Both the position numbers and the translations under genes were made by a program. A stretch of 64,000 nt of DNA from Methanohalophilus levihalophilus (GTDB taxonomy: Archaea > Halobacteriota > Methanosarcinia > Methanosarcinales > Methanosarcinaceae): positions 62,001-126,000 of the forward strand of contig NZ_JAGGLK010000003.1 in NCBI RefSeq assembly GCF_017874375.1, given 5' to 3'. Position 1 is the first letter of the stretch. Each line of letters begins with the position of its first letter. The notes below the pieces were generated by a model. The model saw only the letters and a list, made by a program, of their open reading frames with translations. It ran no database searches and had not been told where the DNA came from. Positions 8,713 through 17,926 of the stretch are shown here, one piece after another.

Positions 8713-9684
8713 ATGATCTTTGAGAAAATAAATACTGTTCCTACATCTGATGAATTAGTTGATAAGGCTTTCAGGAGGGGAACCCGTGCAATGGCAGGGA
8801 AAGATTTGCGTGGTCGTGAGGCACTCCTGAAGGCAAACGAGTCCATGATGCTGACCGCAGCAAACATTCTTTCCGATAATCTTGGAAATATCGTAAGACG
8901 TTTTCCAAGTTTTGAACACCTTCCACCTTTCTATTATGATATGGTAGATATCATAGCGGACGTTGACGATCTCAGGCAGGCGCTTTCCAGGATTGGGTGG
9001 GCTTCATCCAAAATCCATGAAATATCCCGCCAGTACGTGCAAAAGATCCGTAAAAGCGAATCCCCTCAGCAGGTTCGTAAACAGGCTTTTGGCAGAATGG
9101 CTTCAATCATGGCTTCAATTGAAGATGATCTCCTCTATCTAAATGTGGTTCGCAATAAATTACGTACACTTCCGGATGTGCGGGATGAGCCGACAATAGT
9201 AGTTGCCGGTTATCCAAATGTTGGAAAGTCAAGCTTCGTATCCTCCATCACGGGAGCAACTCCTGAAATCGCATCATATCCATTTACGACTAAAGGCGTA
9301 TCGATAGGTCATTTCATACGCGATGATGTAAGATACCAGGTAATCGATACTCCGGGTTTGCTTGACCGGCCCATGGCAGACAGGAATGAAGCGGAAATGC
9401 AGGCTATAGCAGCTCTGAAACATCTTGATGCTATTGTTTTCTTTATCCTTGATCCGAGCGAGTACTGCGGCTATGAAATGAAGGATCAGCTGCAACTGAT
9501 GAATGAAGTAAAAGAAAAATTCCCTCTTCCTATGTTGGTGGGCGCAAACAAAATAGATCTGAATAATGTTGAATCCGAAGCAACTGTCCAGATGTCCACA
9601 ATGACCGGTGAAGGAGTAGACGAGGCACTTGATGAGCTTGTCAAAATGTTAAATCAAGAGGTTATAAAAGAACCTCTTGCATGA
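8713..9684 (+). CDS. NOG1-family GTPase
   Basis: A 323-aa GTP-binding protein of the archaeal NOG1/Obg group, linked in eukaryotes to 60S ribosome assembly. The N-terminal helical domain (about 1-150) precedes a G domain with G1 GYPNVGKSS, G2 in YPFTTKGVSIGH, G3 DTPGLLDRP, G4 GANKIDL and a final TGEGVDEALDEL. The start is ATG at 8713 behind GGAAGG. Its 3' end overlaps that of the convergent aminotransferase gene by 23 nt. Confidence 0.92.
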   Translation: MIFEKINTVPTSDELVDKAFRRGTRAMAGKDLRGREALLKANESMMLTAANILSDNLGNIVRRFPSFEHLPPFYYDMVDIIADVDDLRQALSRIGWASSKIHEISRQYVQKIRKSESPQQVRKQAFGRMASIMASIEDDLLYLNVVRNKLRTLPDVRDEPTIVVAGYPNVGKSSFVSSITGATPEIASYPFTTKGVSIGHFIRDDVRYQVIDTPGLLDRPMADRNEAEMQAIAALKHLDAIVFFILDPSEYCGYEMKDQLQLMNEVKEKFPLPMLVGANKIDLNNVESEATVQMSTMTGEGVDEALDELVKMLNQEVIKEPLA

Positions 9685-10768
9685 TGGCTAATGCTTTTTT
9701 GATGTTTTCCCTTGAAGTTGCGTAGGAAATCCTGATATGGCCTGCACCGTTTTCTCCAAAGGCTTCTCCGGGAACAACAATAACTCCTTCTGAAATGAGT
9801 TTTTCTGCGGTGCCTGTTTCCGCTTCAGGCAATGCATAGAATGCTCCTTCTGGTTTTGTACATTTCATTCCGAGTTTACCCAGGCCCCAGAGGAGGAGAT
9901 CTCTGCGTTTCATGAACTCTTCTTTCATTTCCATAACCGGTTCAATCGGGCCATCAATAGCTGCAAGAGCAGCCTTCTGAGAAATAGAGGTTGCACATGC
10001 CTGTACATATTGATGAATCTTGAGCATCTGGTGCGTGGTCTCAGGGGAAGCTGTCACATATCCCAATCTCCAGCCTGTCATAGAATAGGTTTTGGATGCC
10101 GCATTGACAGTAATGACATTGTCTGAATACATGGCAGGGCTTATATGTTCACCCTCGTAAATGAAATGCTCATACACTTCGTCTGAAATAAGTTTCACAT
10201 TATTGTCATCAGCAATCTCTGCAAATGCTTTCATATCACTTTTTGTCTGCACTGCTCCGGTTGGATTCGAAGGCGAATTCACAATGAAAGCTTTGGTTTT
10301 TGGTGTAATCATCTCATTTACCGTTTCCGGGTCCATGCAGAGCTTTTCATTAAGAGGTACGCCGGTTGTATGTCCTCCCATGATTTCAGTCAAAGCTTTG
10401 TATGAAACAAATCCGGGATCTGCTATGAGAACTTCGTCGCCAGAGTTCACAAAAGCTCCAAGGGCAATTTCAAGAGCTTCGGATGCCCCTGCCGTGACGA
10501 TGATATTGTCAGGAGAGGTTTCGATTGAGTTTTCATTCTTGAATTTCCTGCTTAATGCCTCCCTTAATTCAGGCATTCCAGGTCCCTGGGTATATCCGGT
10601 AAATCCCTCTTCAATAGCCTGAATAGCAGCTTTCTTGATGTGCTGCGGAGTGTCAAAATCCGGCTGGCCAAGTCCGAGGTTGATGGCACCCGGCCCTGCA
10701 CCTTCAAACATTTTCCGGATTCCGGAGATGTCAATGCCCTGAACTCTTTCAGCAAAATTGCTCTCCAT
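9662..10768 (-). CDS. PLP-dependent class I/II aminotransferase (aspartate-type)
   Basis: A 368-aa fold-type I aminotransferase. Features are INLGLGQPDFDTP at the N-terminus, SPSNPTG near 165, SDEVYEHFIYEG near 193-204, the PLP-binding lysine in NAASKTYSMTGWRLGY near 227-242, and GEAFGENGAGHIRISYA near the C-terminus with the substrate carboxylate-binding arginine. The substrate cannot be fixed from sequence; aspartate, alanine or an aromatic amino acid are possible. hxlB lies just upstream on the same strand, with 11 nt between stop and start. Confidence 0.9.
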   Translation of the reverse strand: MESNFAERVQGIDISGIRKMFEGAGPGAINLGLGQPDFDTPQHIKKAAIQAIEEGFTGYTQGPGMPELREALSRKFKNENSIETSPDNIIVTAGASEALEIALGAFVNSGDEVLIADPGFVSYKALTEIMGGHTTGVPLNEKLCMDPETVNEMITPKTKAFIVNSPSNPTGAVQTKSDMKAFAEIADDNNVKLISDEVYEHFIYEGEHISPAMYSDNVITVNAASKTYSMTGWRLGYVTASPETTHQMLKIHQYVQACATSISQKAALAAIDGPIEPVMEMKEEFMKRRDLLLWGLGKLGMKCTKPEGAFYALPEAETGTAEKLISEGVIVVPGEAFGENGAGHIRISYATSRENIKKALAIMQEVLL

Positions 10769-10779
10769 TTTTCATCACC

Positions 10780-11391
10780 TTACTCAAGCTTTGCATGACG
10801 GGACTTAAGATCCGCTTCAGATGCCCCGGTAATGTAGATAAGTTCTGCAATCAAGGCATCAAGGAATACCAGTGACGTGATTTCAAAGGAAGTCCCCAGA
10901 GGTGTCAGGTGAGTATACTCTCCCTTCATATGCCTTTCAAGATATCCGCCGGCATCGTCCTTTGTACGGCCGGCAATTTCTGCAACGGTATCGGATATCC
11001 TGCCGAGTGTGGAATCCTTGTTAGATGTAATTGTCAAAAGGGTTGCGCCGATTTCTTTTGCTATGTGGCCGAGGTCGGATATGGAACGTGTTTCCCCGGA
11101 CCCGGATATTGCAACAACAAGATCTTCCTTGTGCACAGCAGGAGTAGTGGATTCTCCCACAACGTATGATGTAAATCCAAGGTGCATCAGCCTCATTGCA
11201 AACGCTTTCCCGACAAGGCCTGATCTTCCTGCACCCATTACAAAAATGGCTCGGGCGTCAAAAATATTATTAATTGCCTGTTTGATGCTATCCTGATCCA
11301 GTCCACCTGCTACATCAAGAAGGTGGTTAGCCATAAGTTCCATGGATGATATAAGATGGTCACATTCGTCGCAGGATGTTCTTTCTTTCAT
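10780..11391 (-). CDS. hxlB: 6-phospho-3-hexuloisomerase (SIS domain)
   Basis: A 203-aa single SIS-domain protein with GAGRSGLVGKAFAMRLMHLG (about 52-71), AISGSGETRSI and ITSNKDSTLG. In archaea this enzyme works with hexulose-6-phosphate synthase to make ribulose 5-phosphate from fructose 6-phosphate, since many lack a full pentose phosphate pathway. The N-terminus has CDECDHLI, a CxxC pair that is not usual in the family. It is followed closely by the aminotransferase gene and preceded by the 168-aa gene, all on the minus strand. Confidence 0.9.
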   Translation of the reverse strand: MKERTSCDECDHLISSMELMANHLLDVAGGLDQDSIKQAINNIFDARAIFVMGAGRSGLVGKAFAMRLMHLGFTSYVVGESTTPAVHKEDLVVAISGSGETRSISDLGHIAKEIGATLLTITSNKDSTLGRISDTVAEIAGRTKDDAGGYLERHMKGEYTHLTPLGTSFEITSLVFLDALIAELIYITGASEADLKSRHAKLE

Positions 11392-11408
11392 ATGATCTTC
11401 CTCTTATC

Positions 11409-11915
11409 TTAGTTTTCCTTGCTGCCAGCCTCTTTGTAGTGCACTTCTTTGACTTCCCATCCGTCAATTTCTTCCTGAAGGTGTTCTGATAATTTGATGA
11501 TGTCTGAATAGTCTCCGGTCCAGTATACATCAATGTTCATATCGCGGGTTTTGAGCTTTTGCAGAATGTGCTCAGCAAGGTGGAATAAAGCTTTGTTATT
11601 GTTAAATGAAATATGGAATGTAGATCTGTAACCTTTGCTACACTTTGCATAGGATACAAGAGTGTAGCCATGGCTTTCGTATTCAGTTATTCTTTCAAAA
11701 GGGCAGACAATCTCAACTTCGTGAACTGCCGATCGGTCCACAGTTGAAATTCCAATAAGGACTTTTCCGACTACAACTTCGGGTGTTTGCCTGCCAAACC
11801 AAACAGATATCTTCCCGTAGGTACAAACTACGTTAACGTCATCCCTGCCCATTTCAAAAGATGATAGCTGATGTGTGGGAGGGACAGTTTTTTCTAACGG
11901 TTCAATATCCTCCAT
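11409..11915 (-). CDS. Hypothetical protein in the Era-GTPase/DUF2073 cluster
   Basis: A 168-aa protein I do not recognise. It is soluble, with a beta-rich first half (VNVVCTYGKISVWFGRQTPEVVVGKVLIGI) and a helical end. Single cysteines in VCTYGK, IVCPFER and AKCSKG are not in a clear zinc pattern. Its ATG is 13 nt after the DUF2073 stop and hxlB follows 17 nt after its own stop, so it belongs to the GTPase-DUF2073 transcript. Confidence 0.65.
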   Translation of the reverse strand: MEDIEPLEKTVPPTHQLSSFEMGRDDVNVVCTYGKISVWFGRQTPEVVVGKVLIGISTVDRSAVHEVEIVCPFERITEYESHGYTLVSYAKCSKGYRSTFHISFNNNKALFHLAEHILQKLKTRDMNIDVYWTGDYSDIIKLSEHLQEEIDGWEVKEVHYKEAGSKEN

Positions 11916-11928
11916 AGGTATCCGTCAA

Positions 11929-12288
11929 TTACTTCGTTGCAGATACGAGTGCAGTGATCATATCCCTGTCTTTCCTGAGGGTCTTGATCTTGTTTGCAGG
12001 CCCAATTACTGTAAGACGTGTTTTTGGTTGTTTTTTGAAGAGTTTGCCCATGATAGATGTGTCTTCATGTGCAGGGTAGGTTTCCATTTCAATACCTGAG
12101 AAGTCATCAGGTTCTATAAGTGTCATGGTCATCTCTATGAGGCTTGCTTCTTCCTGTGGGGTGAGTCCTCTTTCGAGCACAAGGATTTTTCCACTTTTGA
12201 CTTCGTCAAGGATAAACCTGACTTTTTCTACGGTGGTCATTCTGGATAGCCTGTCTTCGGATAAAAGATCCATCTGGATGCCCTGCAT
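11929..12288 (-). CDS. DUF2073 family protein
   Basis: A 119-aa archaeal protein (QMDLLSEDRLSRMTTVEKVRFILDEV..., GKILVLERGLTPQEEASLIEMTM, RLTVIGPANKIKTLRKD). Family members are usually encoded beside an Era-like GTPase, as here: the GTPase stop is 4 nt upstream of this gene. Its function is unknown; a role as partner of the GTPase is inference from position. Confidence 0.8.
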   Translation of the reverse strand: MQGIQMDLLSEDRLSRMTTVEKVRFILDEVKSGKILVLERGLTPQEEASLIEMTMTLIEPDDFSGIEMETYPAHEDTSIMGKLFKKQPKTRLTVIGPANKIKTLRKDRDMITALVSATK

Positions 12289-12292
12289 GTTA

Positions 12293-12928
12293 TCACCCGA
12301 ACCTCTTTGCTATCTCTTCATAGAGTGTATCAATATTATTTCCTTCTAGTGCGGAAATCGCCACAAGTGGATGTTGTGGGAATGCATCTCTTATTGTAGA
12401 GGGCGCAGATTCCGGCAAATCTATCTTGTTGGCAACAATCAATAGGGGTAAGTTGCGTGCCTCCATATTTCCTATCACTGTAACGTTTACCTGTGTGAAA
12501 GGATCCTCTGTAGCATCCATTACAAGGATAACTCCATCGAGATTCTCCAGCCACTTGACGGCTTCAATTACGCCTTCAGTAGCTTCCTTGGCACGTCTTT
12601 TGGAGTCCGCTTCGTTCATGCCCTGTTCCATGAATTCGTGGAAATCGATTTTAGTAGCCAGGCCTGGAGTGTCGATTACGTCCAATGTGAGGGAATTACC
12701 GTTAGCCTGTATGGTTACTCCTTCCCTTCTTCTGGCACGACGGGTTTCGTGGGCAATATTTGATACTGAACCCATTGCATCTCCGGTCCAATCCCTGAGA
12801 ATACGGTTTGCAAGAGTTGTCTTGCCGGCATTTGGCGGACCGTATATTCCTATCCGTGCATTTTTCTTGTTGAAAAGCTTACGGAAAAATCCGGAAAAAT
12901 TCTTTTTTAATGACCTTATTACACCCAA
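12293..12928 (-). CDS. Era-like GTP-binding protein
   Basis: A 211-aa small GTPase: G1 GPPNAGKTT (about 31-39), G3 DTPGLATK, G4 VANKIDLP and SALEGNNIDTLYEEI. Between G1 and G3 is an Arg-rich insert (ETRRARRREGVTI). The N-terminus KNFSGFFRKLFNKK is basic and amphipathic and might touch membrane or RNA. It starts with TTG at 12928 behind GGAGGACAGAAA. A TATA-like TATTTATACA on the minus strand at about 12981-12990 precedes the operon. Confidence 0.88.
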   Translation of the reverse strand: MGVIRSLKKNFSGFFRKLFNKKNARIGIYGPPNAGKTTLANRILRDWTGDAMGSVSNIAHETRRARRREGVTIQANGNSLTLDVIDTPGLATKIDFHEFMEQGMNEADSKRRAKEATEGVIEAVKWLENLDGVILVMDATEDPFTQVNVTVIGNMEARNLPLLIVANKIDLPESAPSTIRDAFPQHPLVAISALEGNNIDTLYEEIAKRFG

Positions 12929-13005
12929 TTTCTGTCCTCCATTTAGATGTGGAGATAACCATTGATGAAGACACTATTATTGTATAAATAATCGTTTGTT
13001 TATAG

Positions 13006-14013
13006 TTAATTTTCTTCTGATTTCATGGCGATTGCCATGTTAATGGCAGTTTCGGCAATGTTTGTTCCATAGTCTGCAGTACGCTCTATACTATCAACAA
13101 CGCTACCTAGTCCAATTGCCATTTCCACGTTATCCATTTTGAGGAAACCAACATTCAAGCGGTCTGTTTTTGCTTTGAAGTCTTCCATTTCGTTGAGGAC
13201 TTTGTTTGCCAATTTGACGTCAGATCCATACAATGCATCAATGCTGTTTTCAACAACGATTCTTGCTTCACTGCTGGCCTCTTCCAGAGGTTTCATCAAA
13301 TCCTCCGGGACCGGTTCCTCCAATCTTTTAGCAACAGATGCAATCCTTTGCGCATGATCAGCAATGCGCTCAAGGGAAGCGGCAACCATCCTGAAATCGT
13401 GGTATTCATCAACCGTTGTTTCTCTCATGTCTGCAAGGCGTGTTCCTCTGAAAAGGGATCGGAATTGTTTCGAAATCAGCAGGAAAAGCCTGTCTACTTC
13501 ATCATCCCTTAACATGACGTCAAGCGCAAGATCTTTTTCGGCATGCTTCAGGGCAGAGATAGCGTCTTTCTGCATTGAGTTAGAGATCAGGAACATCCTG
13601 CGTATACTTTTCTTTATGGAAACTTCTTCCGGGTTCAACAAGTCCTGAATAAGGACGCTTTTTGATGTTTCCTCAATAATTTCAGGTCCTATCAGTTTGT
13701 GGCATATGTCCCTTATTACCTTCTTTTGTTCGGCTAGAATACGACTCGATTTTAATTCTATGATATCATATCCTGCAACATAAGCAGCAATCAGATTCCG
13801 GACAAGAGCAGCTCCCCTTTGATCACTAATGTCCATTTTCATCCTTTTTGGCTGGGATGATGTCTCGAGTGTTGCAATGCTGAGGCTGCCATCGGGCTGA
13901 TTGTTAACCGCAACTCTTGAACCTGCCTGTATTCCTGCGTTTACAGCCCATTGTTTAGGCAGTGAAATTATGTATGTAGAACCGCCTGTTTGCTGAACCT
14001 TTCTTGTTTCGAT
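13006..14013 (-). CDS. phoU: PhoU-family regulator with N-terminal AbrB-like domain, non-standard start
   Basis: The frame from ATG 13842 gives a 278-aa protein lacking its normal N-terminus. Reading upstream in the same frame adds an AbrB/SpoVT-like segment (ETRKVQQTGGSTYIISLPKQ, then WAVNAGIQAGSRVAVNNQ) back to a TGA at 14025-14023. Only ATT (14019) and ATC (14013) are available as starts near the conserved N-terminus; GAGG at 14024-14021 lies 7 nt before ATC. The rest has the two-fold PhoU helical repeat (about 140-330, counting from ATC). Family members regulate phosphate uptake or act as DNA-binding regulators. A 22-bp palindrome lies just upstream. The start codon call is uncertain; that coding continues to about 14010 is quite certain. 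Confidence 0.8.
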   Translation of the reverse strand: METRKVQQTGGSTYIISLPKQWAVNAGIQAGSRVAVNNQPDGSLSIATLETSSQPKRMKMDISDQRGAALVRNLIAAYVAGYDIIELKSSRILAEQKKVIRDICHKLIGPEIIEETSKSVLIQDLLNPEEVSIKKSIRRMFLISNSMQKDAISALKHAEKDLALDVMLRDDEVDRLFLLISKQFRSLFRGTRLADMRETTVDEYHDFRMVAASLERIADHAQRIASVAKRLEEPVPEDLMKPLEEASSEARIVVENSIDALYGSDVKLANKVLNEMEDFKAKTDRLNVGFLKMDNVEMAIGLGSVVDSIERTADYGTNIAETAINMAIAMKSEEN

Positions 14014-14035
14014 GTTAATCCCTCACGCAATCAAG

Positions 14036-14057
14036 TTCTATATATGGATATATAGAA
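14036..14057. promoter_or_regulatory. Perfect 22-bp palindrome upstream of phoU
   Basis: TTCTATATAT-GG-ATATATAGAA: two exact 10-bp arms around a 2-bp centre, 22 bp before the start of phoU, in the gap between pcm and phoU. A second A/T run (ATATATAT) at about 14066-14074 could be the TATA box. The site suits a dimeric regulator, possibly PhoU's own AbrB-like domain (inference). Confidence 0.55.
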
Positions 14058-14097
14058 TGCATGATGATATATATGTGCATCGAAAAGAATTGCTTTT

Positions 14098-14748
14098 TCA
14101 CTCACGTATATGGAATCCGTATTTTCCCACGAGTGGTACAAAAATAACTCCGCCCTGATCCGTTTCTTCAATGGAGCCTTCTGTGTTTTTCTTAACAAGT
14201 AGCAGACGTTGTGTGTATTGGCCTACCGGTATGACCATTATGCCTTCATTTTTGAGCTGGTCTATAAGTGGTTTTGGTATCGAGGGGGCAGCTGATGTTA
14301 CACAAATGCGATCGTATGGTGCATGCTTCTCGTATCCGGTGGAGCCATCGGCAATGACTACTGTAACGTTATTATATCCGGCCTTCTGGAGATTTTCTTT
14401 TGCAGATTCTGCCAGTTTCGGAATCCTCTCAATAGAGTACACGTGGCCTTCAGGCCCGGTTAATTCCGCAAGCACTGCGGCATTGTATCCGGATCCGGTT
14501 CCGAGTTCCAGAATAACATCTCCTCTTCGGATTCCAAGGAGATCGCACATGATGGCGACCATGTGGGGTGCAGAAATTGTTTGTTTGTCTCCGATGGGCA
14601 ATGGAGAATCATAATAAGCAGCACTTTGGAGTTTTTGAGGTATAAAAAAATGTCTGGGTACTTTACTCATAGCTTCAAGTACCTTCTCTCCAATACCCTG
14701 TTCCCTGAGTGAACTCAGTAGTCTCTGTCGTTCCTCCTCATGCTCCAT
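14098..14748 (-). CDS. pcm: Protein-L-isoaspartate O-methyltransferase
   Basis: Methylates isoaspartyl residues in aged proteins so they can revert to aspartate, using SAM. Motifs: [27 protein letters not shown], and SAM motif [20 protein letters not shown] (about 81-99). I start at ATG 14748, 11 nt after GGGGAGAGGG; the frame also has an ATG-like start at 14769. The start overlaps the end of the zinc-finger gene by 34 nt, so the two are coupled. Confidence 0.93.
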   Translation of the reverse strand: MEHEEERQRLLSSLREQGIGEKVLEAMSKVPRHFFIPQKLQSAAYYDSPLPIGDKQTISAPHMVAIMCDLLGIRRGDVILELGTGSGYNAAVLAELTGPEGHVYSIERIPKLAESAKENLQKAGYNNVTVVIADGSTGYEKHAPYDRICVTSAAPSIPKPLIDQLKNEGIMVIPVGQYTQRLLLVKKNTEGSIEETDQGGVIFVPLVGKYGFHIRE

Positions 14749-15365
14749 GCAGTTCTTCCCTCTCCCCATTTCTTATTGGCAGGCCTTGCATATATCCTCT
14801 TGATATATTTTGCTTCAACCTTTTTCCCCCTGCGATACAGGAACTGTCCATCCCGGATCTTTATGTGAGTCACACGGAAATTCTCGCCCCCCACTCTCAC
14901 ATCAAGTCCGATTTCAAATTCCTGTTCTCCCGGAACACTCAATGTTTGGGATACAGTACGACCCCCGCGCTGTATCGCAACTTTGATTATTACCTGATCG
15001 ATAGCCCTGGCCCACAGGGTATCGATTGAAGAAACCTTTGAAGCCTCAACCCTTTTCTCCAGAGCTTCAATGGATGTGATGACTACAGGACAGGCTTCAC
15101 CTGATTCCTCGTCTTCAAGCACAATTTCCTCGTCCACAAACATCATTTTCTCTTCTTCCAGAGAAACGTGCATGGTGAATGATTCATCCTCACGGCTGAC
15201 AATGGCCCTCAATAGTTTTGTTTTTGGCTTTTTTTCTTCAAAAGGGTGAATGTCGCCACAATTGCTGCATTTAGCCAGTGGATTCTGCCCGCCTTTAATA
15301 ATCTCGTGCCATGCCGGTTCATCCGGTGAGCATGCCGGACACTCTATTTCAATTTCCTGGTTCAT
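14715..15365 (-). CDS. HVO_0476-type zinc finger protein
   Basis: A 216-aa archaeal protein whose N-terminus has two CxxC pairs ([10 protein letters not shown] and KCSNCGDIH), a zinc ribbon. A beta-rich segment follows and a basic end ([22 protein letters not shown]). The start ATG at 15365 fits the zinc ribbon; the frame is open further back to 15428, within speB, without similarity. Its role is unknown; a translation or RNA-binding role is only a guess from the domain type. It lies between speB and pcm. Confidence 0.78.
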   Translation of the reverse strand: MNQEIEIECPACSPDEPAWHEIIKGGQNPLAKCSNCGDIHPFEEKKPKTKLLRAIVSREDESFTMHVSLEEEKMMFVDEEIVLEDEESGEACPVVITSIEALEKRVEASKVSSIDTLWARAIDQVIIKVAIQRGGRTVSQTLSVPGEQEFEIGLDVRVGGENFRVTHIKIRDGQFLYRRGKKVEAKYIKRIYARPANKKWGEGRTAWSMRRNDRDY

Positions 15366-15396
15366 TATGATCGGAAATAGGTTGTAAGGCATATAT

Positions 15397-16266
15397 TTAC
15401 TTAGTGCCTCTGCCTGCGTGTGCTGCAATGAATTCTCTCAACAGTTTTGCCCCAAGGATTGCAGTCTGCCCACTATCAAAAACAGGCGAGATTTCCACAA
15501 CATCGAAGCCGATTGCGTAAGGTGCAAATCCTCTGACAAAATCCCGTGCATCCATGGATTGGAGGCCGAATGGTTCGGGTGTTCCGAGTCCCGGCGCATA
15601 TGCAGGATCAAGTGCATCCATATCAAGGGAAAGATAGATGTTTTCTGTTCCCAGATAATCCATTGTTTCCCGGATAATTTCTCTTGTTCCGAGTTCGAAG
15701 ACGTCTTCAGGTGTGTAATATTTGATTCCTGCTTCTTCTGCGAAATCCCATTCTTCCCTGGGGCCGCTGCGGACTCCGATGCTCACGTAATTGTCCGTGA
15801 CTTCTTCAATGATATGCCTTGAAACGCATGCATGGCTGTATTTCACACCTTCAAACTCGCTCCTGAGATCAAGGTGTGCATCAAGAACCACAATTCCCAG
15901 ATCTTCAACATCTTTTGCACATGCCTTTATACAGGAAAGGGATAGTGAGTGTTCCCCGCCCATCATAATGGGGATTTTCCCTTCCTTTACGATTTCCCGT
16001 ACGTCATAATAGAGATCGCTGAGAGTGTCGTCAACGTTTGAGTAGACTTCAAGATTTCCGGCATCATGAATAGCGAGTTCTGCCAGGTCAATATCAAAAA
16101 AAGGGTTATAGCTTTCAAAGTTTTCCGATGCCTTTCTCATGGCATCGGGCGCATGCCTGCTCCCAGCCCTGTAGGATGAAGTGCGGTCAAAGGGAACACC
16201 GAATATCACGTATTGGGCGTCCCTGTACTCCGCCAGAGCATCAGTCATTAAAGGCTGGTAAAACAT
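15397..16266 (-). CDS. speB: Agmatinase (ureohydrolase family)
   Basis: Hydrolyses agmatine to putrescine and urea. The 289-aa protein has the binuclear manganese ligands of the family: GGEHSLSLS (about 102-110), VLDAHLDLRSEF (about 125-136), SHACVSRHI and LSLDMDALDPAYAPGLGTPEP (about 218-238). The eIF5A gene ends 4 nt upstream on the same strand; as eIF5A carries the polyamine-derived (deoxy)hypusine modification, the pairing is functional as well as positional. Confidence 0.93.
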   Translation of the reverse strand: MFYQPLMTDALAEYRDAQYVIFGVPFDRTSSYRAGSRHAPDAMRKASENFESYNPFFDIDLAELAIHDAGNLEVYSNVDDTLSDLYYDVREIVKEGKIPIMMGGEHSLSLSCIKACAKDVEDLGIVVLDAHLDLRSEFEGVKYSHACVSRHIIEEVTDNYVSIGVRSGPREEWDFAEEAGIKYYTPEDVFELGTREIIRETMDYLGTENIYLSLDMDALDPAYAPGLGTPEPFGLQSMDARDFVRGFAPYAIGFDVVEISPVFDSGQTAILGAKLLREFIAAHAGRGTK

Positions 16267-16270
16267 ACGT

Positions 16271-16654
16271 TTATCTGAGATCGATTCTCATTTTGCCAAG
16301 GGAAGTAATGTAAGTAATGTCTTCTCCTTCCTTGACCCTGTCCTTGTATTCGTCAGGAATTTTTAATTCAAGAGTGGAATAGTCACCCATGTCCATTAAC
16401 TGGGCAACATCGCCTGAGATGGAAAGCACCTGTGCAGATTTTCTCTCTACAATTGGTACATATGTCTTGGAAGATACAGAACTGACGATAGAGCGTTTCT
16501 GGTTGTCAAAGAGTCCGATTGCATCGATACGTGCTTTTGCGGAACCGTGCTTTCCGGGCTTTGATTTTGAAATGCTTTTAATTACACAGGGTTCATCATC
16601 GATAATTACGTATTTGCCTTCCTTAAGTTCTTTCACTTCAACCTGCTGTTTCAT
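16271..16654 (-). CDS. eif5A: Translation initiation factor 5A
   Basis: A 127-aa protein with an N-terminal SH3-like domain and a C-terminal OB fold. The modified lysine lies in SKSKPGKHGSAKARI (about 28-42), the site of (deoxy)hypusine. eIF5A relieves ribosome stalling at poly-proline and similar stretches. The start is ATG at 16654 with GGAGGA upstream. The next gene, speB, follows within 5 nt. The 150 bp upstream to ogt contains the promoter. Confidence 0.96.
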   Translation of the reverse strand: MKQQVEVKELKEGKYVIIDDEPCVIKSISKSKPGKHGSAKARIDAIGLFDNQKRSIVSSVSSKTYVPIVERKSAQVLSISGDVAQLMDMGDYSTLELKIPDEYKDRVKEGEDITYITSLGKMRIDLR

Positions 16655-16804
16655 GTAACATCCTCCAGGGGATAATAATTTGTTAATTTGTCTTTGGGAA
16701 TAACCTGTCCCTATATCAAATTAACGAAATAACGGAAGCAATGATATATGTAGTTTATGAACTGGTTGTATCTTTTTTGACTGGTATTTTCATTATACAG
16801 CCTT

Positions 16805-17143
16805 TCATTTTTCCATATCAAGCAGTTTCTTTTTCACTTTTGTTCCGCCCCCGGTGTAATTTCCGATACCGTCCTTTCTAACAACTCTGTGGCAGGGGAT
16901 TATCAGGGGATATGGATTTTTCGAGAGTGCCGTGCCTACAGCTCTTGCAGCTCCGGGTTTTCCAATAGCTTCTGCAAGTTCGGAATAGGTAAGGGTTTTG
17001 CCATAGGGAATCAGGCGTGTACGTTCAAGGACAGCTCTTTCGAAGTCTGAAAGTTCCGAGAAATCAAGTTCATAGTCTGAAAAATCAATTTTTTCTCCTG
17101 AAAGATAGCGAAGAATGTCTTTGCAAATGCCTGATGTTTCCAT
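16805..17143 (-). CDS. ogt: Methylated-DNA-protein cysteine methyltransferase (short form)
   Basis: Transfers alkyl groups from O6-alkylguanine in DNA to its own cysteine. The active-site [12 protein letters not shown] (about 82-93) and the helix-turn-helix [13 protein letters not shown] are present. At 112 aa it keeps the catalytic C-terminal domain and only a stub of the N-terminal one. It starts 2 nt after the stop of the metalloprotease gene. Confidence 0.92.
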   Translation of the reverse strand: METSGICKDILRYLSGEKIDFSDYELDFSELSDFERAVLERTRLIPYGKTLTYSELAEAIGKPGAARAVGTALSKNPYPLIIPCHRVVRKDGIGNYTGGGTKVKKKLLDMEK

Positions 17144-17145
17144 GT

Positions 17146-17829
17146 TTACCGTTTGAAAACCTCCTCTTCGATTTCTTCCCTTCGCTTTTTCATTACTCTC
17201 CAGCTAATTGTGTGATAAACAATTATTGAAATAATTACAACGCTGATTGCTGCAATGTAGGGCAGTGTCCTGCTGAGAAGAATGGGATTGAGGTTGTCCC
17301 GCTGTTCGTAGGTGGGAAACATTATGTCGCTCTGGTCCGAGCTGTGTCCGAGGCCAAGCGCATGTCCGAGTTCATGCTTGGCCAATTCCTGCATGTTCGC
17401 ATCACCATATTGGACCCAGGAAAATCCCTGATAGTTGCCAACCTCGAGCACGATATCCACATGAAGGAATTTATCTCCTACAAATGTGGGGGCAGCATAT
17501 CCGGCAACCCCTTCGTCCGCACCTTCCACTTCCTCGAGGTTTTCTATCCAGCGGATGTAAATGTCTGCGTCAGGATCATCCACAACTTCAAAAACAGGGG
17601 TGTAGAATAGTTTTCCGTTTCCTCCCCGCTCCCAGTATTCAAGGGCAATGTCTACCTGTTCTTTGTAGGTTGGGCTGTAGCGTTCAGGAACGTTGACTTC
17701 GTCTATGAAGACTGTGATGGGACTGTGGTCCCATGGCTGTGTGGATATATATTCGATATCCTGGGCTGTAGCTGGCTGCAAAAAAAGAATCAGGACGGCT
17801 ATAAGAATTACATATTTTGAAATGCGCAT
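17146..17829 (-). CDS. Membrane-anchored matrixin-like metalloprotease
   Basis: A 227-aa secreted zinc protease: an N-terminal signal sequence ([21 protein letters not shown]), the zinc motif [11 protein letters not shown] (about 152-162), and the Met-turn SDIMFP. A C-terminal membrane helix (about 190-212) with a basic tail would hold it outside the membrane. Its substrate is not known. It precedes ogt with 2 nt between them and is divergent from the nuclease gene. Confidence 0.85.
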   Translation of the reverse strand: MRISKYVILIAVLILFLQPATAQDIEYISTQPWDHSPITVFIDEVNVPERYSPTYKEQVDIALEYWERGGNGKLFYTPVFEVVDDPDADIYIRWIENLEEVEGADEGVAGYAAPTFVGDKFLHVDIVLEVGNYQGFSWVQYGDANMQELAKHELGHALGLGHSSDQSDIMFPTYEQRDNLNPILLSRTLPYIAAISVVIISIIVYHTISWRVMKKRREEIEEEVFKR

Positions 17830-17926
17830 TTTCTATCTAGTCGGCAATATCTCCGTACCTTTAGTAAATATTAACGGCTGGTGATTCAGAACAGCTTTAT
17901 AGAAAGGAGCAATTTTTGTTAACTGA

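Noticed and set aside
10161-10622. A 153-codon plus-strand frame
   Set aside because: Antisense to the aminotransferase gene; no start signal and no protein-like motif.
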